Shown piece by piece: positions 10,001 to 20,391 of a stretch of DNA of 64,000 bases (within the stretch, counting starts at the first letter, position 1; the number at the start of each line of letters is the position of its first letter). The notes below the pieces were generated by a model, which ran no database searches, was not told the DNA's origin, and worked only from the letters and a program-made list of their open reading frames with translations. The position numbers and the translations under genes are program-made. The stretch spans positions 7,564,001 through 7,628,000 of the forward strand of contig OY720098.1 of assembly GCA_963082875.1 (NCBI GenBank), written 5' to 3'. This stretch comes from Corella eumyota (lineage: Eukaryota > Chordata > Ascidiacea > Phlebobranchia > Corellidae).

Positions 10001-13000
10001 CCTAAGCTTAGCTGACTCGCGAGCGCATGGGTATTATATGAATTCGCGTTATGTTGATATAACATAGAGAAAAGGGCGAGTCGGCCATTGATTAGCTCGG
10101 CTAGAGCGGACGTTGCCCGCCGATATTAATTGAAACACGCTTTTTAAAAAGCATCGACGCTATTGTCCTCTGTTATTTCGTCGCGTATTGTTCCCTTGTT
10201 GTGCCCGCTGTTGCCTGTATTTCCAACGAAGGTTATTGAGCATACTCACCCTTGCTTTATTTCTTTTAACTATACCAAAGAAATTTGCTTTAAGAACGGC
10301 GCTCAAGCATAGCCAAGTAGGATTATTGACAAGCGCTATAAACTGTATATCTATATTTGTTACTGTGGCAATAGCTAATCCATATCGATTGTGTTATAAG
10401 AAACATGCTAAGATTTAAAATAACCACAACACAATCCTATTACGTTATATTGTTTAGTAAATCAAACCAATTTCCTAACTTGCTTATTAAAAGAATTTAG
10501 TAACCGCCACTATAAATAATAAAATGTGTCTCCCAAAGTGGAAAGTAATATCTATGTGGCCGAAAACGGTTTCCTGAAATTAAATACATCGAGGAATTCG
10601 CTAATGATATTCGAAAAAAAAGTTTTAAGTGGAACGCGAACTTGAAATTTTCGTCAGAATGAAGTATTATTTATTACAGGATAGAAGGAATTTTAACTGT
10701 GGCCCATATTAGGACTTATAGTATTGCACGCGTACCAGTATGACGTCATTACAGACGCGAATTTCACTTCGATACGCACAATAGTAACGAGAAAAAGTAA
10801 AAGTTCAATCTTATTTAAACGCATACATTTCTCATTCATGGCTGTTCAATCAACATTGATTTAAAGACCATGTGTCGTCATTCATCATTTAAACACGCAC
10901 GAAATTCTGTTTTTTATAAAAAGAAAAATTATGCGTATTACGTTACTTCACGTGCGTGGGATGATATAAATTTTGTTGATGTTATAGATTTGAAAATCGA
11001 CATACGTTTCCGATGTTGTCATGCATATTCACGCCTCTGTTTAATTGAGTATCTGACAACACAAGCTAAATAGGGGACAACATTTCACAGCGCGATTTTA
11101 GTTTTATTTCTGTGATTTAAATAGCGACGTTAAGAACATGTCGTTTTAGCTGGCATTTGTTTGTAATAAACACGTGATGGGTGTTGCCAAAAATAAATAA
11201 ACTACTATCGCTTTCTCCGTTTAGTTGCGTTGTCAAACTGTTCTAAATTTATTAATCGATAAAATAACACGTGGTGTAAACGCACGTGTTTCATAAACCC
11301 ACTAAAAGTTTTGTGAAGGTCGGTTAAATCAATATGTTTGTTTTTGAAATTAGAAACTTTTTTGAACTGGTTCAAATTTATTTAAGTTCGCGTTTTCAAA
11401 GTTGTTTTGCGAGCTTGTCGATGCGTGATAGAGCTTGGCGCTTTCCTCAACCGCTGACTTATGACGTCACGAGTAGCTACGAACGAAGCGAGGCCTAATT
11501 TATTTTGCAGACTCGCTGCAATAAGTGCGCGTGGTTTGTTATTGTGCTTCGTCGTTCATAGTGCTTAAGTTCCTTGGCCTCGGTTTAAAATAGAACGAGA
11601 TCTCTCCTATTTAAGCACTGTTGAGAAACGTTTAAGTGTTGTTAAAACTTGGTCGTTTAAAACGAACGCCCCTCTGCGGATTACGCGCACTTTTGTCCGC
11701 ACTTTAATTAAAAGTAAGCTCAATTTGTTAGGAAGTCGTTAGTGAAACTTAAAAGATGCATTTATTGGCGTTTTTAAAAAAAATCGCGTAACGGTTGTGC
11801 CGCAGTATAAGCGATGATGACACATGTTAAAGTCGTGTCGTAAAATTGATTGTCACCTAGAATATAACCACTGGCATCGTTCACTCGCTCTTAAAAGCGG
11901 GCGTGGTCGTAGCGTCGAATTCGTAATGTTTTCCTTTGGTCACTCTTGAGTGACGTTTTACCGTGGTCACTCATGAGTAGGCACGCAATTCAGCCAATCA
12001 CGCGGCTTGTTTACTGCGAACAGCTGACGTTGCTTGCCCCTCTTTCCTTCTCCATCTCTTGCTGTTTCTTTATTTCTCTTTTTGCTCGCTCGTTTCGCTT
12101 GTAAATCTCGCGCTGGCAAATCTGGCATACCACCCGCTATTTCGTGTTTATAAAAAGGTGTTGATCTAGTTGCTATTCTAAATTGGCTAGCATGGTATTC
12201 GCACTTCCTGCTAAGCTTGATTGTATTTATTCTCTAAACCCCCTTTAAATTCTATTCCATTTTCAAGTTGTAGTGTTTGATTTAAAAGTAAGATAAAATT
12301 GTTTTGAAGGTTTTTGCATGCTTAGATGACTTCCATTTATACTAAAGCAAAGGGTTATGGTTTAGCCTTGCTATTTATAGCTGCTTTGTTTTATAAACAT
12401 CATTAAATGAGTAACAAAAACTCATTGTTTTATTGTAGGAGCACTTACTCTGAATTAATAAATTCCATTGAAATAACAATATCCATTTTTTTCAAATTTT
12501 AGACGAGCCCACTTAAGAAGTTGTCTTGAAAATCTGAAATCAATTGTGCCTTTAAGCCAGGACTCCACACGTCACACAACCTTGGGTCTCTTAAACCAAG
12601 CATGCCAGCTTATTAAGGTATAACATAACATCTCAATTTCATTACTACAGAATGTTGGCATTTTACCACAGAATGTGATGTTAACAAATTATTAAAACCA
12701 AGTAGAATTCTGTCTACAAAATTCGTTTTTGTATTTAAAAGGGAAATATTGTAGTTGTTTTAAAAACTAAATTAATTTTTTTTTTAATAAAGAAACTTGA
12801 GAAGAGTGATGTTCAACAAAGATTGGAAAAGGCAAGATTAAAGAAAAATCAAGATCAACTGAAGCAAGCTTTGTTGCAGTTACAGATCTCGCGACACCGT
12901 CGTAACTCTACCGGATCCGCTTGGTCTTCTAGTCACTCAGAATCATCAAATGACTCTGATAAAGGTATTTATTATTACTATTTGAAAGCCAATATCTACA

Positions 13001-13291
13001 AATGTTAAAACTACATTTTTTTAAAGGTTTTTTTATTTAAAATGTGTCATTAAAAGTTAATTTTTTTTGTATTTAAATTAACACAAAAATACTTAATATT
13101 TTTTAGATGAGGAGATTATTGATGTTACGGATTGTAGCGAAGAAGTTGAGATGTTGCGGCCATCCAACCCGCTCGCTCGCTCCAACAACCTTATAACAAT
13201 AAGCGTGCCCAAAGGCTTGTCGCTTTCCTCGCGAGGTACTTCGACACCAGCTAACAGCAACAAGCCATCTACTAAAAACACCCTCTTATAA
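7062..13291 (+). CDS. MXI1: MAX-interacting bHLH-zip repressor (MXI1/MXD family)
   Basis: A transcriptional repressor that dimerises with MAX on CACGTG E-boxes and recruits SIN3, opposing MYC. Exons: 7062-7152, 7397-7487, 9776-9805, 12503-12617, 12793-12964, 13107-13291, giving 227 residues (human MXI1 has 228, MXD1 221). The N-terminal SIN3-interaction helix is [12 protein letters not shown], followed by EAEHGYA. The basic region [14 protein letters not shown] is split by an intron inside the RR pair; helix 2 carries [13 protein letters not shown], and the zipper follows from [16 protein letters not shown]. The tail has a Ser-rich stretch then an acidic DEEIIDV, matching MXI1/MXD1 layout. 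Introns 2 (2.3 kb) and 3 (2.7 kb) are far larger than others nearby and hold many E-boxes. TTLGLLN favours MXI1, but tunicates may have a single family member. Confidence 0.95.
8151..11288. promoter_or_regulatory. E-box and CRE cluster in MXI1 introns 2 and 3
   Basis: Nine exact CACGTG sites occur at 8151, 8972, 9273, 9544, 9938, 10949, 11171, 11268 and 11283, with a tenth upstream of the gene at 6517. The rest of the 64-kb window has only about six by my count. TGACGTCA (CRE) sites lie at 8325, 9960, 10741 and 11462. The region is also richer in CG than the surrounding introns. It reads as an intronic enhancer or internal promoter, and because the MXI1-MAX dimer binds CACGTG, autoregulation is possible. 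Function is inferred only from motif density. Confidence 0.55.
11939..11978. promoter_or_regulatory. Paired GTCACTC palindromes in MXI1 intron 3
   Basis: A 16-base perfect palindrome (GTCACTCTTGAGTGAC allowing the TT/AA centre, 11939-11954) is followed 11 bases later by a related palindromic site GTCACTCATGAGT (11966-11978). TGAGTGAC and ACTCATGAGT resemble bZIP half sites. A dimeric protein site is inferred; no function is shown. Confidence 0.35.
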
Positions 13292-14822
13292 TCCTGAGCT
13301 AAAATTTACTTTACCTTTTTTTCTGTTTTAGCAAGGTGACAAGAATCTAAAATAATTATTTTTTGTGTGTGGCATGCTGCCCTGGCTACCTCTATGCCGC
13401 TGATTACTTGTCAACAAATTGTCATTCAGGTGCCACTCATTATTCTGAACCGAAAAATTTTTAAATTTTTTTTTTTCAAGTCAAACGTTTTGTGTAAATT
13501 CCCTTTTTTTGAGTTTGTCAAAATTTTTTAAACTGTGTTCCTATTTGGAAAGATTCTTAATTGAAACTTATGCAACCTCCCAAATTCGTGTTAACTACCG
13601 TGCTTCGTCTCCCAATGAATTCTCCACAAAATCATCTATGCATCTCCTATAATTAAGAGTCCCTCAAATTACCAAAAAAAATTTATGGCTTGGCTTAAAT
13701 TATTTTGTTGCAAAACTTTGCGGTCGGCAAACCTGAAAAAGTTAAATCGTTTACTGCATTGTGATGATAAGAGTTGGCTTGGCATCAAATTATTTATTTT
13801 TAAATTAATATATATTCACATCACAGCATGTCTGCCTATGTGCCTGCATAAACAAGGCTTTTGATAAGTTTAACTTTATGTGGGACAGGACTCTTGACTG
13901 TTGGTGATGTATATGCTTCAGTGCACATATGCCATTGCTGGCATGGCTATTGCTTACATTCGTTATTTTTGTAATAAGCGCACAACTAATTTTTTAGATT
14001 GATTTATGGTCTACTTGCCTTGTTATTTTTTTTTTCTTTATCACACAAATATATGACAGTTCCATGCTGTATCCCCCAATTTCCCCCCAGAAATATTGAA
14101 ACTAAATTCTATAATGTCTATTAATTATTATTCTGTGGTAATTTTTTATTTTATTTCGCTCCCCAAAAAATACTTTGTGAGTCCAAATTGTACTCAGGTA
14201 ATTCTCACTAGTGTGCTTTTAAAATTTCAACTTTAAAGATGTGGCGTTCGATTCATTGTAAACTGTTGTTTTTTCTTCTAATGAAATTGTTTTGTGTAAA
14301 AAGTCGACATAAATTTTATTTTAAACTAACCGAATGTACAAAAAATATTTTTAATACTTTATTCTTTAAAAATTCAACTATTTGTGTATATTTGTATACT
14401 AAAATAATATGAAGCATTGTTTAGCGTAGAGTATTGTGTGATGCAGACTAGTTGACATGCAATTGTAATAATTAAAATGTATGATTTTAGTTTTTAAAAC
14501 TTGTTGATGTAGATCTTTTTTTCGATAATATAGTTTTATTTTTATTAACATTGGTATAAAAATGTAATCATATCCAAAGCTGTTTTGCAAAATTTGCTTC
14601 AGCTTTTTGTATATCTATCAAATTAATGTCTGTGATTTTAACTGTATTTTTTTGGTTTATTAATTTTAAGTAAATTGCACACAAAAATTTGACGTACAAC
14701 AAAAAGTCAAATTTAGTTAATTTTTTTTGTTAAAATTGTTATTGTTTTGTAACTGTATGTACATATGTCTCTAATAGTATTTTACTTCTGTACCAATTTC
14801 TCTATATTGCTGTGTGAGCAGA

Positions 14823-14828
14823 AATAAA
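14823..14828 (+). terminator. Probable poly(A) signal of MXI1
   Basis: AATAAA followed by a T/GT-rich stretch, the first convincing signal after the MXI1 stop codon. Confidence 0.5.
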
Positions 14829-14917
14829 ATTTATTTCAGTAACTTTGTGTGATTTATATAAAATAGAAATTAAATGAAAGATATAGCATAAAAAGTGTTA
14901 TCTTTACATAAAAGATT

Positions 14918-15127
14918 ATTTGTAAAATTGCCTTTAAGAAATGTTATAAAAAATATGTCACCTTATATTCGCCCCTGTTATTCTAAAATCGTACACTAAT
15001 AAGGTGAAATACTCACAACATCATTTGTAAAATTGCCTTTAAGAAATGTTATAAAAAATATGTCACCTTATATTCGCCCCTGTTATTCTAAAATCGTACA
15101 CTAATAAGGTGAAATACTCACAACATC
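14918..15127. repeat. Perfect 105-bp tandem duplication
   Basis: Two adjacent copies (14918-15022 and 15023-15127) read identically by eye. Each holds an inverted pair, TCACCTTAT and ATAAGGTGA, about 35 bases apart, able to form a hairpin. Identity implies a very recent duplication or a unit-number polymorphism. Confidence 0.9.
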
Positions 15128-15384
15128 ATGGACTAATACAAAATAAATCTTGTTAAGCTATTTTTTGCATTAACTTCCATTTACAATGCCGCAACACGAC
15201 CTTTTTTCCGTTTTAGACCTGCACACCGTTAAGTCCACAATTTTGTTAAATAAATCAACATAGCTTTCTGTTTAAGAGCGCTACTAGCGAACAGTAAGTT
15301 GTTTTGATGTTTGTTTTGTTATGCGTTTCACGTGTCTGCTGTTTCAATTTTTAGATTTTAAAGGTTGTTGTAAAACAACTGAAA

Positions 15385-17269
15385 ATGCTTCGAACGTTAA
15401 GTGTAGCTCAAACTGTAAGAAAATCTGCAATATCATGGGTAAATATTATGTATTTTAATAGTTTTATTGCAAAAAAACATGACAGAAAAACTAATTTCAG
15501 TACATGTTGCATGTCCATGGGCAATGGCCATAAATTTTTATATTTTTGCTTTTTGAAACAACGATTTTTTCACAGAATAGACCTGCTTTGTCATTGTTAA
15601 AAAGTGATAAAAGAGCATTTTCAAGTTCGGGCCAAGGTGTTGATCATGATAATACAAAAGTCTACGAGCTTCGGAAATACATCTTAAAACCAGATGCTGT
15701 AACACAAATGACAAAACTTACCAATGAATTATTTCATCTAAGAACCAAATACTCAAAACTAGTTGGTTTTTGGATGGTTGAGATTGGCAGTCATCTTAAC
15801 CAGTCTGTTCACATTTGGGAATACGGTAATGTTTAGGTTTTTGTTTTTTCTTATTTGTAACTGCACATGTTTTGTTGGTTATATAGTAAAGACTTTTTGG
15901 TTGAAATCAAATAATTTAATAAGTTTTACTACATTTTATCTTGAATATCTTAAAACTAAGTTTTAATTATAATATTTTAGGTGCTTAACATTTTTGTTTT
16001 AAAATGATGTAACCAATAAAAAATCTATTATAGTTAGTTTTAAGTTTTATCATAACTATTTTTTTGAAGATAATTTGACACATCGAGCTGAAGTAAGACA
16101 AACATTAAGTCAAGATCAAAATTGGCTTGAACAATATGTTTCTAAGCTAACTACATCGTTAATTACCCAGGAAAACTCATTAATGTCAATGCCTTTCTGG
16201 TTTAACACAGTTAATGATGTTGAAAAACAAAATGGTAAGAAAATTATGTGGAGTAAATTACATAAAACCTTGTATGATAAAAAATCTAGCAGTATAATTA
16301 CTGCCAATTATAATCTATATAATATCCCAAAATCACACAGACGACTCGAGATTGGGTCAGGGTAACAGATGTTACTCTATGTTTAGGTCGCGCATTTGAC
16401 CTTCTTACATTGAGGATAAAGATATATATATACAAAAAAAAAATAAAAATAAACATGTGAAGATCAGTTGTTTAATTTATTTCTTTTGTAAAAGGGATTT
16501 ATGAGCTAGCAAGTTATGACATGGTGTTAGGAGGACCTGCTGTGTGGGGTAAAAAGTTAAGAAAGTCAATTGAAGGTCATGCCAGGTTGGGATATTCAGA
16601 TTTGATTGGGGTTTGGTATTCTGACATTGGAGATCACAACATAGGTATGTTTGACTTAAATCAAGTTGCTGTTTATTCAATAAAAATTATTTTAATAAAT
16701 AAGCAAAAAATTGAAAGCAAGTTTGGTGTATATCTTACCGGAACACTTGCCACACTACTTAAGGTCCAGGTTCAATGTCCACTATCATGCTGTAGCGTTT
16801 TTGAGTACGGCGCTGTAAACAGTATGAACTCCTGCTGAGCCAGCAATTAATCAGCAGCATAATTATTAATTTTTTAAGGCTTTAGTGTGTTAAGCTAACA
16901 AAAGATATTTTTTTAATAACGAAAAGTCTATTGATACAATCTTTTTAAGGTAAGGTTAACAAGGAAAGCTGTTGTATATATGCCAGTTATTTTACATAGT
17001 TAAAAGGTTAATAAATATTGTATTTTAGTTAATGTGTTATGGAGATATGATTCATTATCAGCCAGAACTGAAGGAAGAATTAAAGCTCACCAGGATTCAG
17101 TTGTTGTAAATAAAGGTAAATTATATTTATTAGCTGTTAAAATACATACATTTAAAATTTGTTTATTAGATTTAATATTTTTTTTTTTTTAGTTCGAGAC
17201 AATCTTGTTAATGTCAAACATCATTCTTCAATTCTTATTGCTCCTACAGCATGGTCTCCACTACAATGA
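15385..17269 (+). CDS. NIPSNAP: NIPSNAP-family protein
   Basis: A member of the NIPSNAP family, mitochondrial proteins with two ferredoxin-like NIPSNAP domains linked to mitophagy signalling and mitochondrial metabolism. Exons: 15385-15438, 15576-15825, 16070-16234, 16495-16644, 17029-17115, 17193-17269, giving 260 residues. The N-terminus is rich in Arg, Ser and Ala and lacks acidic residues at first, as expected for a mitochondrial targeting peptide. Domain 1 begins VYELRKYILKPDAV and includes LVGFWMVEIG and HIWEY; domain 2 begins GIYELASYDMVLGGPAVWG and includes YSDLIGVWYSDIG, then VLWRYDSLSARTEGR. The protein ends in WSPLQ, the SPL-type ending of the family. Half-SINEs lie in introns 3 and 4. 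Whether it is closer to NIPSNAP1/2 or NIPSNAP3 cannot be settled by eye. Confidence 0.93.
16286..16447 (+). mobile_element. SINE fragment, 3' half, in NIPSNAP intron 3
   Basis: Matches the 3' half of the full SINE at 52563-52850: AGCAGTATAATTACTG, then TAATATCCCAAA, ACTCGAGA, CATTGAGGATAAAGAT and a terminal A-run. The tRNA-like head is missing. Confidence 0.8.
16740..16870 (+). mobile_element. SINE fragment, 5' half, in NIPSNAP intron 4
   Basis: Matches the tRNA-like head of the same SINE family: GAACACTTGC, a B-box-like GGTTCAATGTCC, CATGCTGTAGCG and GTATGAACTCCTGCTGAGC. It stops at AATCAGCAGCATAATTA, close to where the intron 3 fragment starts. Confidence 0.8.
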
Positions 17270-20200
17270 ACCTATAACTATAAACCATTTATATTAACAT
17301 TTTTGTCATTATGGGTGCGAAAAAATTTGGTAATTAATTATACTTTAAATAATTTGTAACTAAAGTGATTTACATTATTTTAAATCGTTTTATAATGTAA
17401 CTTATTTTTCAATTTAACTAGTTTGTGCCCTGGTAGAAATTGGTTGCATATGAAATTGATATAAAGGCAATATTAATTATGTTTAAAAATTTCTTCAATA
17501 TTTTGGTATTTTGTTATTATTTAAGTTTATCTAACATCATTCTACAAAGCCTAATAAACTAACCATACTATACCATTTACGCATGCATTATAAATGTTTT
17601 TCTATTTTAAAATCAAATTTTTTAATTTTTTGTTTTGGTAAAACCACAACTGTGCAGTTTTGGTGCAATTTGTACTTTTCTGTAAGTCGTTAAAATAAAA
17701 TCAACATATATAGTTGTCTTTCTTATGCTTTTAGTTAGTTATAAAAGTGCTTTTGCATTTTAGTTGGTTAACAGTGACATATAGTGTTTTGTTTTGCTGT
17801 GATATAAATTATTTTAAAACGTTGTCGCTAGCTGGTGTAATAAGGTCGGTTTCACGAAAAAAAAAATTTTGTTAACAACAAGTTATAAAACTCTAAAATA
17901 CAAAAAAAATACAAATTTAACTATTTCTTTACAATAGGCCTAACTTCGATTTGTAATAGTGCATTTCAATGACGTAAACCGGCATCTCTTATAAATATAA
18001 ATTGCCAATAAATGAGGTTTGAAAAAGGTCACCTATTTTTAACTGGAGTATCGTATATAATGACATTAAATTGCGATCTTGAGTTACGAAACTAATTATG
18101 CAAAAGGTATTCTCCAATCCCAATTATAGGACATCCCAACACAAATTACAAATGCGAATTTCTAATTTGCGTTCGTATCCGAGCGTTTGTAGTTGTATAT
18201 TTTACTTCCAGCGATTAATAACAACATATTTTTAAGTGATAAGTTGATGAAATGAAATATATACAACAAATGAAATATATACAAGGGTTAGGTAGCATAC
18301 CATATTTTTAAAGTTTAATTTCGTATAATTTTAAAACCTTTTTATTTTTATACATGTAATAAAAGGAAAATTTCCGAAGTGAATTTTTCATTGAAGTACC
18401 TTTAAAATAAAATTAACTTTCTCCTTTACGTGATATCGTCCTATGACATTCGTGACGTCATTGCTTTTCCCTTGCTCTTCGTTCGTCCGATGTAACTATC
18501 AAGTCAAATAATGATTTTAAACTATTTGGCTTTGTTTGATTTTTCTGATTGGCATTCCATGCATTAAAAGCAACGTTGTAAGTTCTCCGGGGATTTCCAC
18601 TTGAAGCCCCAATGGGAGTAGAAAACTGCTGCTTCTACAATGGTGCTCTTATGCGTCTTTATCACTTTATGCAGTCAGCACCTTTAGTTAGTAGTAAAAG
18701 TACTTGGCAAAGCTGTAGACATCGTTTTAACGGATAAGCATTAATGTGTAGTTGGCGTTGCTCTGTACATCAGAAATTCCGACGTGCATACCAAAGTGTT
18801 TTCGCGAGTGTTTATCTCACAGTTTTTGATTGAAAGTTTCTTTTTTATTAAGTCGCACTTCATAAATAATTTCTGCGCGACTTATATTTTAAAATTACTG
18901 TATGTTGGAGTTCGCTTTGGTTTTAACCAAATAAGTGTTAGAGAAATCGTTAAAATTGATTGTAAAAATTAAATTATGAATGATAAAATCTAGCCAAGAA
19001 AGGTACGAAAAACTGTCAGGAATAAACAAAAATAGTTTTGGCAAAACGCTATTAACATTTCAAAAAATAGAATTCATTGATTTTATTTAAAACTGAACTA
19101 TAGTTTATACGAACTTTAAATAAATGCAGTGCTGTTGATTTATTAAAAACGCGAATAAACAGGAAAAGGTCAAAATACTTGTACTAATAAATTATAATCA
19201 CAACGCTAAACTAACTTGTTTTGGCATACCGATGCAAACTGTTGATAGGTAATAGTTTAATGTTATTACTTTGCGTTGGTTTTAAATAAAAACTTAAAAT
19301 GTTGATTAATTGGTGGCCTTACGAATTAATCCCTTCAAATTATGATAACGATTTTTCGACTTATTTACAATTAAATAACTCTTAGAGATAAAACTTTACG
19401 TTTAAGGAATTTGTGCACGTGAATATTTACCGTCTAGTTTATGACTTGCGAAATAAAGTAAGTGCGTTTTACGAGAGTAAAAACGTAGAGTTGTTTCGCC
19501 AAAAGCGAGTAAGTTTTTACATAGAAGGCTACATGAGAAATGCTGTTTGTTTGTGGCGTTTTCTGTTTTGTATTATTAATGGATTTTTGTTGTAATAAGT
19601 TTAGGCTTTTCGGAAACCTTATAGACCGGTGTGAAAAAAAACTGCAGTTAATTAAAGAAATGAAATTTTATCTTAAATATACGGAGTTAAAGTAGAAGAG
19701 GTTTCAGGTAAATTAAAAATCATTCACAGGTTTCGGCAAATTAGTGTCAAAAGCCTTCTAGGAATGATAAATTGACTATTTTAAACGCTGCAAGTCGTAT
19801 CAAATCGATTTGGTTTTAAAAATCTCCAGCTGCAACGAAAATATCTTATCAGAAGCGTTTAAAAGCAAAGGCGACAGGTTATAGGATTAGTTAAGAATGT
19901 GCGAAGGTGAAAATTTCTCTATAAATTATGGACTTCTTTTGAGGATAATGCGAAATAAAGTCTAATATGTACAAATCAATATATATTTGACCGAACTAAA
20001 TTCACATACCATCTGTTAGGTTTAGGGATGTGGAAATTATAATAATTATGCCACAAGTATCAGAGTTATAAATTTTCATTTTAGTGTATGTGGGATACAA
20101 TTTGAAAAGACATTTTTAGCGAAAAAATAGTTTTTTTAACAGTGTTAGCTCTTGTACAAATAATATATCTTATCAATTTTGTGATACTAAAAGAGATTTA

Positions 20201-20391
20201 ATCAGTTGAAGATTTTAGCTTTCGTTTATTGGACTTGAGGGAGCTATTTATTGATTTTGAGCTGCTAAAATAGCAAATAATTACGAAACAAATTTTTTCA
20301 CGGTTATTTTACTTAATAATAATAGGTTTTAATGTTTTAGAAAAAATAGAAATGTATATAATTTATTTCTAAGTCTGAATATTGTATAAAA
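17270..20391. other. NIPSNAP 3' UTR and GPCR upstream region
   Basis: No gene is supported in this 3.1 kb. AATAAA at 17553 and 17694 are candidate poly(A) signals for NIPSNAP. The rest is AT-rich with a TGACGTCA near 18452 and a CACGTG near 19417. The 60-62-codon frames at 18784 and 19413 have no ATG start and no domain signature. Confidence 0.5.

Larger units (their letters stand above)
13292..15384. other. MXI1 3' UTR and NIPSNAP upstream region
   Basis: About 1.5 kb of AT-rich sequence with pyrimidine and poly(T) tracts follows the MXI1 stop codon and is best read as a long 3' UTR ending near the AATAAA at 14823. The remaining 550 bases contain the 105-bp tandem duplication and then the probable NIPSNAP 5' region, including CACGTG near 15330. 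No other gene is supported. Confidence 0.5.

Noticed and set aside
10188-10418. 76-codon hydrophobic frame in MXI1 intron 3
   Set aside because: Looks membrane-like by composition only; it lies inside an intron with no independent support and no family motif.
14918-15127. CRISPR-like repeat
   Set aside because: Only two 105-bp units with no spacer, in a eukaryotic genome; it is a tandem duplication.
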